The position numbers and the translations under genes are program-made. 64,000 nt of DNA from Alnus glutinosa (lineage: Eukaryota > Streptophyta > Magnoliopsida > Fagales > Betulaceae), in contig NC_084890.1 of NCBI RefSeq assembly GCF_958979055.1, positions 19,614,649 through 19,678,648 on the forward strand. Direction: 5' to 3'. Under the pieces are notes generated by a model. That model made no database searches. It saw only the letters and a list, made by a program, of their open reading frames with translations, and was not told the origin of the DNA. Below are positions 35,926-47,020 of the stretch, one piece after another. Position 1 is the stretch's first letter; the number at the start of each line of letters is the position of its first letter.

Positions 35926-36223
35926 TATTTATATATATGGATTTGCTCTAATTTGTCATTTCAATAAGTGTGATTTAAACACAACGATTTTGAAATGTGA
36001 TTATTAAAAATGCAGTTAAGCGTTACTTTTAAAATTAATAATGTGCGTTTTCAAAAAAGCACCAATTTTTCTGCATTCTAAAAGTTTTTGCATTTTCAAA
36101 TCGCAATTTTTTTAAAAATACAATCCCAAACAAATTATTTTTTTGCGATTTGATTTAAAATAATATTTTTTATTCACGAAATCATAATTTCAAACGTGTG
36201 ATTTTAAACCAAATAATAGAAAA

Positions 36224-36395
36224 TAGGGGTGTAAATTCGGTTTCAATTCCCGGTTATTGGTCAAAACCAAGAACCGGAACCGGGGTGCTCGGTTTCGGAA
36301 TTTCAAAAACCTAGTCCGGATCCGGGTAATCGGGAAAACTGGTTACCCGGGAGTTACCTGGTTAACCCGGGTAAACCGGGTATTAACTTTTTTAG

Positions 36396-36433
<38 letters not shown>
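36224..36433. repeat. hAT-like end fragment with CCGG-rich stretch and poly(A)
   Basis: Starts TAGGGGTGTAAATTCGG. It has many CCGG/CCGGG words (GAACCGGAACCGGGG, TTACCCGGGAGTTACC) and ends in a 31-base A run. No partner end resolved. Confidence 0.45.
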
Positions 36434-36435
<2 letters not shown>

Positions 36436-37920
36436 TCAGAAAACCATAAATATGTAACCAATATCAAACACTTCAATTCTTCAAAAATTTCTTTGATTCT
36501 TCAGAAAACCATAAAATTTCTTTGATTCTTCAAGATCAAGTGTTGATTACTCATTCCCTGACTTTTCAATTCCACATACTTAATTTACCGATTCCTGACC
36601 AAACCCTATACATACCCATTGAGAAAAAAGATTAAAAGAAACCCAAGACTCTTGAAATTCTATTAGTTGACGAGTATCCAACAAGGACTAGACTCTCTTC
36701 CATCAATTTGATCCAAACGTACAAAGGGGAATTTATTGAATAGCATAAACACAAACAATGATCAAAATCATAAATAAGATCACAGAAACATTACCAGGAT
36801 TTTCAATGACATCAATCATTTCAATAACAGTTCAACCACCGATTCCCCTCCAACAATTTCTCTGTTTCTGGAATAAACCCAGATATACAAGAAAGAAATT
36901 CAAGAAATCCAATAATCATTTAAAATTCATCCCATAAGAATCGGATTTTGATCATCAAGAGCTAGCGGTGGAGTTGAACACAGAGACGTTGGAGTTGAAT
37001 GGATTCACAGAGATGGGCTTGGCGGCGTTGGAGTTGAATGGCGGTGGTGGAGACGAGTTGGAGAAATTAGGGTTATGGCCTTACGGGTATTGGGGGTAAT
37101 ACTAAAGGTAGGTTTTATTTTTTTATTAAATTAAGTTAATGACAAACCCGGGGGTATTTGACGCAAGAATCACCAACGATTTTCGGGGGTATTTTTTTCT
37201 AATTTATTTTTTTCATCTTCTAAGAGGACTTAATCAAGGACCTTAAGGGTAAGGAAATGATGAATAATGATCAAGGTGTAAGGCCTAATAATTTTACATT
37301 TAACCCTTAAATCTTTAGAATTTTACACCTAATAATTATACATTTGACCCTTAAATCTTTAGAATTTCTACCGCATACGCCACCCATCTATTGGTTAATT
37401 TCACCTTCTGTATTTCCCTTCGTTTGCATAGAACTTTAATTAGAACAGAAAGTATATGTTATTGTTTTTGTGTACGATCAAGTTGGGGGGGGGGGGATTA
37501 GGATCCTCTCCGGTTGTACTTCAACGGGAGAAGAGCCAGTCCCTTATGTTGAGGGGTATTTTGGTAATTTCACATGTGAAAAGACAACTACATCCTCACT
37601 CTTACACTAAATGGGGATCCAAATTCGGGGGAGGCTAAACTCTGCATAGTAACATCTTTTCTTTGTTTTCTTAAAAAAAAAATTAATAAATAAATAAAAA
37701 ATTCAAATTTTTATTTTTTTTATTTTTTTAACAAATAGAAAGATTTGAATTTGTAGTACATATATGCTTCTTAATGGTAGTGGTTTATAATAATTGAGTA
37801 ATGCAACATACTGAACTTCTCTTCTATTGGATTAATATGACAGTAGCCATCAATTTTTAGATCAGCCTATTAAAAAGAAATAAAAATAAAGAGCTGATGG
37901 GTATTGTGACAATGTTAATA

Positions 37921-38115
37921 TATTGCTACGAACCCTGTTTTTCATGCAAGAACAAATCACATCAAAATTGATTATCACTTCATCCATGCATGATCTAATC
38001 AATTATGGTGCTCTCAAGGTACAATTTGTTCAGACAGAGAATCAAACTTCTGATATCTTCACCAAAGGGCTATCTACTGCTCAATTTGTTACACTTCCGA
38101 CATCCTTTATTTAGC
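37921..38115 (+). pseudogene. Ty1/copia RNase H C-terminal fragment
   Basis: Reads ATNPVFHARTNHIKIDYHFI and, after a frameshift, LKVQFVQTENQTSDIFTKGL. These are the standard closing motifs of copia polyproteins (NPVFHARTKHIE-DYHFIRE and ADIFTKGL). Isolated and broken. Confidence 0.78.
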
Positions 38116-38803
38116 ACAACTTACCTTTATGTAAAATTATCGTACAAATATTTCTTTCTTTGTAAAGTGGATCATCTTCTCCTATTAATACTCTGCACAT
38201 GTCGTAAACTAAAAGGAGCCATCATTCATTCATTCATTCATTTATTCATAAATTTAAAAAAATAAAATAAAATAAAAAATCAATTCATTTTCTTTCAAAA
38301 CAGTCTATACGGCAGAAGATGGGCGCTGTCATTTGCCAGCAGGAAACTAGCTCTTGAGTCTTTCAACAGGTCCACATCCAGCATGTATAGAATGATAGGC
38401 ATCATCATTCATCACATCTCAAAAATCTATCGATTAATGATTTATGAGTGGTAGTTTACATATATAGGAAAATGTTAAAAATATAACTAGTGCACAACTA
38501 GTGTACAACCCCATAACACATTGGAGTAAAACCTATGTAATGTGCATGAATCATTTCCCATATATACATAGTCATGTCAATTTAAATAGAAACTACCCAT
38601 CAAAATTTTCAATTCCACAATTACTGCTGATGACTCAAAAGAAATTAAACCAAATATTATGTAAAAGAGTTTTTCTTTTCTCTTTTTTCTCAAGAAGCTG
38701 ACGAAATATTGGCATAATGGTGATGTCAAATTTAGACTCTGTAAGTATCTAATAGTGTATATATATATATAATTGCAAAAAATTAAGTTTTATATATTAC
38801 ATA
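38116..38803. other. Intergenic, no gene recognised
   Basis: AT-rich, with CATT and TA runs. Confidence 0.45.
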
Positions 38804-38808
38804 AGGAA

Positions 38809-39401
38809 TGTTGGGAATAAATTTCACTCAACCCGATTGAAGGAGGAGAGAACAAGACTCCTAGAAAGTCTAATCCCGGGAGTTAGACACTTAACAGCTA
38901 TTCCCGAGAAATCAGGTATTACTTATACTAGTAGATTTGGATTACGACTCTACTCCAAGTTGAATTGAAGTAAGAGTCATAATTCGATTAGTGGTCCTAT
39001 TCTGGTAGAATTGGGGTAGGACTCTTAGTCCAAGTATAGTTTGATTAGTAATCCTATTATTGGTAGAATTGAGATAGAACTCAAGGTCTAATCAGATTAG
39101 AAGTCAAATAAGAGATCAGATCAAAAGTTTAATAAATGATAAGATTAGAAGTCTAATAAAGGATCAAAGTCCAATTAGAACTCTGACGGCAGTTCTAAAT
39201 CAACAAGGAGCAAGAATCCAAATCCAGGTTTAACTCCATCTCTTGCCTATAAATAGGCACATACCCCAGGTATAAACTCAGATTCAATATTTTATGCATT
39301 GAGCAAATTTTTCCCTCATAATCAAATTTAGGCATCGAAGTCCCGTAAATTATTGATAAGCGTGAAGAACATCAGAAGAACATGCAGATTCACATCATAC
39401 A
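38809..39401 (+). mobile_element. Solo LTR, 593 bp, upstream of the P450
   Basis: Starts TGTTGGGAATAAA and ends CATCATACA. Perfect 5-bp target duplication AGGAA at 38804-38808 and 39402-39406. A TATA box (CTATAAATAGGC) at about 39247 supports plus orientation. It lies about 470 bp upstream of the P450 start and points toward it. Confidence 0.85.
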
Positions 39402-39783
39402 AGGAAGATAATTCATTTTCATCTCTTTAAATCCTTACTGTGTTTTTATTAATAGATTAAAAATAATAATTAATGCTCGTAAAATAATAAAAAATTAATT
39501 AATTTTTAGGAATAATTGTACTACTGGTCCTTGAGGTTGGCCTAAATTACGAAACACTACATGTGGTACAAAAAGTTCATGGAGGATCTTTGTGGTCAAC
39601 TATAATTACAAATCACTCATTTAACCTATTTTCCGTCCACCAAGTCAAAATAATCCGTTAATTTACCACGTCATATAAATAGTGAGACAACCTCTAAATG
39701 TCAGTCTAATTATTCAAACAAAAATGTACTTAAATAACGACATTGGCATTCAATTCGCCTTGCCATGCCATATAGTCATCAAC

Positions 39784-39790
39784 TATATAA
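39784..39790 (+). promoter_or_regulatory. TATA box of the CYP716-like gene
   Basis: TATATAA, 79 bp upstream of the ATG. It would leave a leader of about 50 nt. Confidence 0.6.
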
Positions 39791-39868
39791 ATTCTAGTCT
39801 CAAGCTAGCGTGCTTTACCAACTTCCCCTTGTATATCTTCATTCTCAACAACCTCTTTAACATCAACC

Positions 39869-40847
39869 ATGGCGGCCTTCTTCCTATTGCTATCTTTGGT
39901 CCCTGTGGTTCTTGTTCTTGGCATCTTTGCTTTGACACGCAGGTCCAAGGGTTGCAGAAACCTGCCGCCAGGGAGTTTGGGATGGCCTATCGTGGGTGAA
40001 ACTCTTGAGTTCCTGTCTGGGAAGCCAGAAAAGTTTGTGTTTGATAGGATGAACAAGTATTCGCCTGAGGTTTTCAAGACCAAAATTCTTGGAGAGGAAA
40101 CCGCCGTCATATGCGGCCCCAGCGGACACAAATTCCTCTTTTCCAACGAGCAAAAGCTCTTCACCGCGTTCCGCCCTCATTCAATGCAGAAGATCTTCCG
40201 GCCTCACCGAGCGGGGGCACAAATCTCACGCGCCGCCGAGGCACAAATCTCACGCGCCGCCGAGGCAAAAATCTTAAAATCTCCAGGGTTTTTGAAGCCC
40301 GAAGCATTGGTGCGGTACTTGGGGAAAATGGACTCCATCACACAGCAACACTTGCAAACCCACTGGGAAGGAAAAGACACGGTCAACGCCTTCCCTCTTA
40401 CGAAGACCCTCACGTTGACTCTTGCTTGCAGATTTTTCTTGGGCGCGGATGATCCACAGCGTATTGCTAGGCTTGTTACCCGCTTCGATGACATTACTCT
40501 GGGGATGCATTCGATTCCTCTGAATTTCCCGGGAACAATTTTTCATAAAGCGAACAAAGCAGCTGTGGCCATCCGCAGGGAGCTAAGGAAAATTATTCAG
40601 GAGAAGAAGGCTGCCATGGCAACAGGACCACCTATGCAGGACATACTGTCGCACATGATTGTCGCCACTGACCCGTCCGGGAAATATAAGCCGGAGGCTG
40701 AAATTGCGGACAACATTATGGGTTTGCTGGTTGCAGGGTATAGCACAGTTGCTACTACCATGACTTTCTTCATGAAATATGTTGGAGAGAGGCCCGACAT
40801 CTACGACAAGATCCTCGCCGGTGATGACTTAATCTGTTTTATAAAAA

Positions 40848-40911
<64 letters not shown>

Positions 40912-41570
40912 CCGGCGAGGATCTATTATTAGATTTGTGACTCCCATTGAATATTCTCACAAATTCAATGATAAATTAAAAATTTAATTGTATGAAAATT
41001 TTAAAAAAAATAAAATATATATATATATATGTGTGTGTATCATTTCTTGTTTCCTTTTTTTTTCTATCAAAGTCGATCTTCTTTGGTTTTTATGTAGAGA
41101 AATGATTCATATACTCATTTTTCACAATAATTCCACAATAAGCTGACGTGGTGGGTAATATTTTTTTTATTTTTTTATTTTGTTTTCTTTTCTTTTTGTA
41201 AAAAAATAATAAAATATTACCAGCCACGTCAGCTTGTTGTGGGGCTGTTGTGAGAAATGAGTGTAGGGATTATTTCTCTTTTATGTATCATAGCATCATT
41301 GCTAATGCTCGTGAATGGGTTCTTTTCTTTTTTTTTTTTTTTTTTTTTTATGTTTTATTATTTTTTAATTACGGCATGGCAGAGCAATTGGAGGTCTCAG
41401 CCTCAAAGAAGTCTGGGGAAGTATTGGATTGGGATGAGATACAGAAAATGAAGTATTCATGGAACGTGATATATGAAGTCATGAGGCTCACACCACCACT
41501 CCAGGGGACTTTCAGAGAGGCTCTCACTGATTTTACCTATGCCGGCTACAACATTCCAAAGGGGTGGAAG

Positions 41571-41643
<73 letters not shown>

Positions 41644-43131
41644 TCATTCTATTCTTATTATAAAAATTTCACTTCATCCATCTAATTGTCATTGCTTTTG
41701 CAATTAATCCCTAAACTTTAAAAAAATTCAATTTAGTGTATCAATCTTTTTAATTTTTTTCAATTTCATCCCTCGTTCGGATTTAAAATTATCAAAATAC
41801 TCATCCTTTTTCTCTTTTTTTTGGGAAAAAAAAAATGAAAAGATTTAAGAATTAGTCAGAATTTGATGAAATTTACAAAAATATCCATGTCTAAATATTT
41901 GAATTATATATATATATATATTACTCGTATATTCAAATAGGATTTATACAATTATATTATCACATAGCAAGAAATTTGGGCATTTACTAGGAAAAGATTT
42001 GCACAAAACATATTAAAGGCTCTCTTTGCTTCTTTTTTTTTTGTTCAAAAACTTCACTTAACTTTATTGAACTTTTATTACTTTTACAATTTTCCTCCCA
42101 CAATTAAAAAAACTCTCAATTTAGTGTATCAAGCTTTAAAAAATTTGCAATCCGTTAAATTCCAATGGAGGGATGAAAATTTTCCAAAATACCCTCATTT
42201 TTTGAAGAAAATTAGTTGTAATTTAAAGATAATTTCGTGGTTTTATAGAGTTTATAGGGGTATATACGGGTCATTAATTTTACCCTTTGACCATTTGATT
42301 TAACCCAAAACTTTAAAGGGAGGGGTGAGATTGCAAAGAATTGAAAGTTCGATACATAAAATTGAGAGTTTCAAACATCAAAAGAGAGATTGCAAAAGTA
42401 ATAGAAGTTTAGGAAGGTTAAGTGAAGTTTTTCATTTTCCTTTTCTTTTATTTTTTTCCTTTATACTAAAAAAAAAAGGTCAAAATATTAATAAACAATT
42501 TTTCTATGAAAAAAACTCACAATTCCTTTTACTTTAAGTCTCATCACACACACACACACAAAAAAAAAAAAATAAATAAATAAAATAAAGAGAAATGATC
42601 CCTACACTCATTTCTCACAATAGCCCCACAACAAGCTAACGTAGCTGGTAATATTTTATTATTTTTTTACAAAAAGAAAACAAAACAAAACAAAAAAAAT
42701 AATAAAATATTACCAGCCACATCAGCTTGTTGTGGGGTTGTTGTGAGAAATGAATGTATGGATCATTTCTAAAAAAAAAAAAAAAAAAGAGCTTAATAGT
42801 TAATAGTAAAGACAAAAAATTTTGTTGTTGGCAGATATATTGGACAGTGAGCACGACAAACAAGAAGCCCGAGTTTTTTGGAGAAGCAGAAAGGTTTGAG
42901 CCGTCAAGGTACGATGACGCAAATGCATTTCCTCCGTTCACATTTGTTCCATTTGGAGGTGGACCTCGCATGTGCCCTGGGAAAGAGTACGCTCGCCTCG
43001 CAATCCTCACTTTTGTTCACAACGTGGTAAAGAGGTTCAAATGGGAGTTGGTGCTTCCCCACGAGCAAATTATCGGTGATATGATGCCCGCTCCACAGAA
43101 AGGACTTCCAATTCGTCTTCAACCTCACTAG
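39869..43131 (+). CDS. CYP716-family cytochrome P450 (triterpenoid oxidase-like), three exons
   Basis: Exons 39869-40820, 41383-41570 and 42835-43131 join in frame to 478 residues, normal length for CYP716, with GT/AG at both introns. The ATG has strong context (AACCATGGC). Order: hydrophobic N-terminal anchor ([20 protein letters not shown]), proline-rich [15 protein letters not shown]-helix [17 protein letters not shown]-helix EVMR (ExxR), FEPSRY and the heme loop [12 protein letters not shown] with the Cys ligand. Family members oxidise triterpene skeletons such as beta-amyrin at the ER using a P450 reductase; substrate here is not known. Oddities: an exact 24-bp duplication (40217-40264) repeats eight residues, ISRAAEAQ; the I-helix acidic residue is Ser; the exon 1 donor lies in an inverted repeat. 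The frame is intact, so I call it a gene, but splicing needs RNA evidence. Confidence 0.85.
40217..40264 (+). repeat. In-frame 24-bp tandem duplication in exon 1
   Basis: Two identical 24-bp units starting GCACAAATCTCACGCGCC, between the [11 protein letters not shown] motif and [10 protein letters not shown]. Confidence 0.92.
40809..40924. repeat. Perfect 14-bp inverted repeat around (TA)n, covering the exon 1 donor
   Basis: Arms AGATCCTCGCCGGT (40809-40822) and ACCGGCGAGGATCT (40911-40924) are exact complements, separated by 88 nt that are mostly (TA)n (40852-40910). The intron GT is the last two bases of the left arm. Confidence 0.9.
41097..41278. mobile_element. 182-bp Mutator-type MITE in intron 1
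   Basis: Nearly the whole length folds back (GAGAAATGAT...CACAATAATTCCACAA against TTGTGGGGCTGTTGTG...ATTATTTCTC). Perfect 9-bp target duplication TTTTATGTA at 41088-41096 and 41279-41287. Confidence 0.88.
41573..41636. repeat. (TA)n microsatellite at the start of intron 2
   Basis: About 31 TA units starting two bases after the donor GT. Confidence 0.9.
42047..42432. mobile_element. Foldback MITE in intron 2
   Basis: Ends AAAAACTTCACTTAAC and GTTAAGTGAAGTTTTT are inverted repeats, continuing inward as TATTACTTTTACAATTTTC against GATTGCAAAAGTAATA. A partial relative lies at 41660-41770. Confidence 0.75.
42590..42771. mobile_element. 182-bp Mutator-type MITE in intron 2, second copy
   Basis: Same family and length as 41097-41278 (GAGAAATGATCCCTACACTC...CATTTCT). 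Flanks are A-rich (TAAAATAAA and A9), so the duplication is only approximate. Confidence 0.82.
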
Positions 43132-43163
43132 CCGTACGCCTCGTTTCTTTGCTGCTTTTAACA

Positions 43164-43169
43164 AATAAA
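43164..43169 (+). terminator. Possible polyadenylation signal of the P450
   Basis: AATAAA 33 bp after the stop codon. Confidence 0.4.
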
Positions 43170-43640
43170 AATTACAGTCTTACTCAAGTTTATCCCAACC
43201 GAGGATTTCGCAATCATCAAAGGAATTGGATAACTTGCTGAAAGGATGGTCGAGATGAAAATAGATAACGTGTATCCACTGATCTAAACTTTGTTATTTA
43301 TTTTGCTAGTTGTGACAGTTATTGTTAAATATCGTTTACGTAACTAAATAAAGAAGATCAATGAATAAATGATTGTCTGGTTACGTACGTTGAGAATGAT
43401 ATATTCAAGACTATTAGTAATGAAGAAAATCATGTATTAATTTCAAAATATGAAAACTTGTCAAGAATAACCGAGTAAATTAACGTTAGGCAATAGGCCT
43501 GACAAAATAAATTGTAATTTACATTTATATGTTTTAAACAATAATTAATTTTTGTTTAATTGTTTATTTATTTCGTTACTTATATTCTTTAATCAATTTT
43601 TATTTAACTTTATTTTTTTAATATTGACCAAATCAAAATC
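43170..43640. other. Intergenic, no gene recognised
   Basis: AT-rich downstream sequence. Confidence 0.45.
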
Positions 43641-44012
43641 CTGACTCCGCCACTGTAATTAGGCACCTAGATAGCACGCCCCCGGAAGCTTCTGGTAGTT
43701 TGCTCGAGCCTTTCGGTGTAATCTTTGATAATCTTCATGTTAGTTATCCCTGTTGAGGCCGATAGACTGGCTTTTAACAGTTGCCGGCAGTCGGTTTCTT
43801 CTAGAGGCCGGTCTGTGATCGCTGATTCTCTCTTCGATCATGAGTGTAACTTCGGTGTGTGCTCCCTCAAATGTGATCTTTGAGCCTAATGTTGCAAGTG
43901 TGTCTACATATCGGTTAGGTGTGCTAGTTTTTGAATGTACGTCTTGAAACAGTCCTCCAATCTTTAGGCAAGGGCTCAGTCGGGGGGCTAAAGATGCTTC
44001 CTTGAGCGCAAA

Positions 44013-44492
44013 CACTACCAAAAAAATGGCATTTATGGACGGTTTTTTTTTTAGACGGTTTCTAAAACCGTCTAGAAAACAAAATTTGCAGACGGTTTTT
44101 TCAAAACCGTCTGTAAAAAATTTATTATGGACGGTTTGATTAAACCGTCCATAAAATTACAGACGGTTTTAACTAAACCGTCTGGAAATTTTCATTTCCA
44201 GACGGTTTTATAAAAACCGTCTATAAATTTTTAGACGGTTTTTTTCTAAACCGTCTGTAAATATTATTTCCAGACGGTTTAGTTAAAACCGTCTGAAATT
44301 TTATAGACGGTTTTTAACAAACCGTCTGGAAATTTTTTTGCACATGCCATGTCATCGATCCGCGTGATACCCCTTATTTCACTGCAGCCTTCCGATTTCT
44401 TTCTTAACCAAAATACAACCGTCCGATTAAAACCATCACGCCCACTAGCTGTATTGAAAACCCACGCACACTGTATTCTTAAAACCATCAAT

Positions 44493-44537
<45 letters not shown>

Positions 44538-45415
44538 CTTCTTCTTCCTCCGGCCCATTGAACCCTCCATCTGCGTCTATCCCTGTCTTCACGCTACCTC
44601 CCTCAGAAATCCCCTGAATCATGCCTTTGCCATAAATTTGCATATCATCTCCCCTACGTACTGCAGCCGTTTACAGAGTTGAAATTGTTGCCCAAATCAC
44701 GCGAAGAAACATCCTCGTTTATGAAGGAAAGATCGTTGCCTCCGCCTAGCACGCCATAAATACCCGGAGTCACGCCTCTGCCATCAAAGCGATTAGGGAT
44801 CGGTATATTTTCTCCCCTAATTACTGCGTCTATTACAGAGTCGAATGGGTTGCCCATATCACGAGAATAATCTTCCTCATTTCTGAAAGAGAGATCAGTG
44901 CATGGGTTTCTAGCCGATCTGGCGAGGCCGTTGGGGTTTCTGGCCAGATCCGACCGAAACCGGCTCTGGGTCGTTTTGGGTTGGTATATTTTTTGGTTGA
45001 TTTGTGAAAGGGGGGGTGTTTAGCCGTGGCTGTAGTTGTTGGGTTGTGCAAATAAGGGAGCTAGGAGATATGGTGCAGCTGAACCGAAGAAGCTTGATTC
45101 TCCGATGAATTTTCCGGTGGATTTCCCGGTAGAACACGCGTAGAAGCTTATTGACCACTGGACAAAATAAAAAAATAACAAAAAACAAATTATTTTTTTT
45201 TAAAAAAAATAATAAATTGTGGACGGTTTTGGGCAAAACCGTCCATAATTTTTCTGGACGGTTTTGCCCAAACCGTCCAGAAATTTATTTAACGACGTTA
45301 TATTCTAGACGGTTTGAAACCGTCCAAAAAAAACCGTCTGGAATTGATTCCATACGGTTTTTTTGCATTTCTAGACGGTTTAAAACCGTCCAGAATTTCC
45401 TTTTTTTTTGTAGTG
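44013..45415. mobile_element. Non-autonomous CACTA element, 1403 bp
   Basis: Starts CACTACCAAAAAAA and ends TTTTTTTTTGTAGTG. Target duplication AAA at 44010-44012 and 45416-45418, the 3-bp size expected of CACTA elements. Both ends carry dense subterminal repeats of GACGGTTT/AAACCGTC in both orientations (44038-44331 and 45220-45391), the usual transposase-binding arrangement. No transposase. The middle contains a (TC)n tract and two diverged copies of a block with TCATCTCCCCTA(C/A)GTACTGC- and ATCACG(C/A)GA-like words, possibly captured DNA. Confidence 0.9.
44492..44534. repeat. (TC)n microsatellite inside the CACTA element
   Basis: About 21 TC units. Confidence 0.9.
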
Positions 45416-45566
45416 AAAGTCCCCTTTGCTTGGCAGACCACTGAGTTGGAGTCATTGATGATCTTTGGAGGTGCTTTACTTTCAATTTTTCGGGCCACTG
45501 AGAGCCATGTGAGATAAACCTTATGCCCTGCCACATTGTTAGAGCATGGAATTCATATTTGAATGA

Positions 45567-46848
45567 TGATGTGTTTTAAAATAGTACTCGCAAGTGCACG
45601 AATCGTTTTACAATATAGCGTTATGCAAGTGCGAGGTCGATCCAACAGGGAATTGTGTTGCGAAAATTAATCTCTATTCAAACTAATCCTATTTTAACCT
45701 AGTTCCAAATTTAGGTTTTTAATAAAAGAAAATATAAGCAAAAATAACGAAAATAAAGGGGTCTAGGGTTTTGGAATCCACACTCACCAAATCATATCAA
45801 CCTAATCTCATGCTCATCACACTTATTCGAGGTTGTCACTTATAAATCTTAGGTATGCTCTACATTGCTTCAAAAATCATTTAGATCATTCAATGATTCC
45901 GTTCATAGCACAAATCACAAAGAGTACCAATTGAAATCCAAACATCCAATGTATCATTCAATCACAATGGATATCTTCATTCTAACCGATAAAACAATGT
46001 ATTAGTCAAACGGCGCACAATGAATGTCCAATGTTTTGATAGATGAAAAACCAAGCAACCGATTTAATGAAACTTATTCCACATCATCACTTGTATCCGG
46101 AAACCACAAGAGATATCAAAACATCATTTCAAGAAAACCGAAGTAGAGCAATGAGAAATCAAAACCATAAACTCAAATAGCATGAACAAGCACAAAACTC
46201 GGTTTCTCTTCACTGGTGAGGTTTCATCCTCAACCCCAAACGAAAATATTAGCTACCCATAACAAAAGAAAGCATAAATAAACAAAAGGAATGCATTAAA
46301 ATCAAAGAAACTTACAAGGATTTGAAGTTCTAAGAGAAAATATACACAAGAAGCCCTAAACTACAGAGAGAACGGCCCCTAGGGCGCTCTCAAGCGGCCT
46401 CTTCCCGTAAGAAATGAGAATAGAATGTATTTATAGAGTTAGCTAGGGTTTCTGGAATTCCAGCTCCGCATAAGTTCGATCGATCGACTTTTATTTCGAT
46501 CGATCGACTTTTCGATCGATCGACTTTTAAGTTCGATCGATCGACTTGTCAGGGTCTCCAAATTGGCTGAAACTTGTTGCGTTGGAAAGCTGACATCTTG
46601 AAATTCAATTTAGACCTAAGAAACTCCCAAAACGGATATCGTTTGGTCCTATTATGATCAGTCTAAATGTAGTGGTCTGCTGCATCCGAATTTCCCGCTA
46701 TTTCTTTATGAAGTTTGTCGTTCCTCTCTTATTGTCCTACAAAAACAGAAAACACCAAAAACTACCCAAAACATTAGAAAATAACAAAACTAAAGGTTTA
46801 ACTAATGTAAATTAAGGGGTCCAAATATACACTTTTTGGCACTCATCA
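45567..46848. mobile_element. Solo LTR (family A), second 1282-bp copy
   Basis: Starts TGATGTGTTTTAAAATAG and ends GGCACTCATCA, with a perfect 5-bp duplication AATGA at 45562-45566 and 46849-46853. Same family and length as 32657-33938. Carries four TCGATCGATCGA-type palindromes at 46475-46545. Inserted in the gypsy RNase H relic. Confidence 0.85.
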
Positions 46849-47020
46849 AATGACACAGCTATAGGCACCTCGCTTTATTAGGTCAACAGGGCATCTACTC
46901 CCCCTCCAGCTGTGGTGGAGGATCCGTCAAATGGCACTGTCCAAACTGGTTCATTGACATCGATCTGCAATACCTCTCTTATCTCCCCGGGTACTTTGTC
47001 GGCCATTGTTGAACCATCTT

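Larger units (their letters stand above)
43741..47020 (-). pseudogene. Ty3/gypsy RNase H relic split by two nested elements
   Basis: Three minus-strand pieces read in order. Right (46854-47015): DKVPGEIREVLQIDVNEPVW then TVPFDGSSTTAGGGV, the RNase H start with its Asp. Middle (45419-45561): VAGHKVYLTWLSVARKIESK then INDSNSVVCQAKGT. Left (43741-44009): FALKEASLAP then NRYVDTLATLGSKITFEGAH. Together they follow the RNase H of gypsy elements (DGSS, DS--VV-Q--G, NR-AD-LATLGS). The first break is the solo LTR at 45567-46848, the second the CACTA element at 44013-45415. Stops and frame changes show it was already decaying. Confidence 0.75.

Noticed and set aside
39805-40546. Antisense and frame-shifted open frames over P450 exon 1
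   Set aside because: Shadows of the GC-richer coding exon; the P450 frame carries all family motifs.
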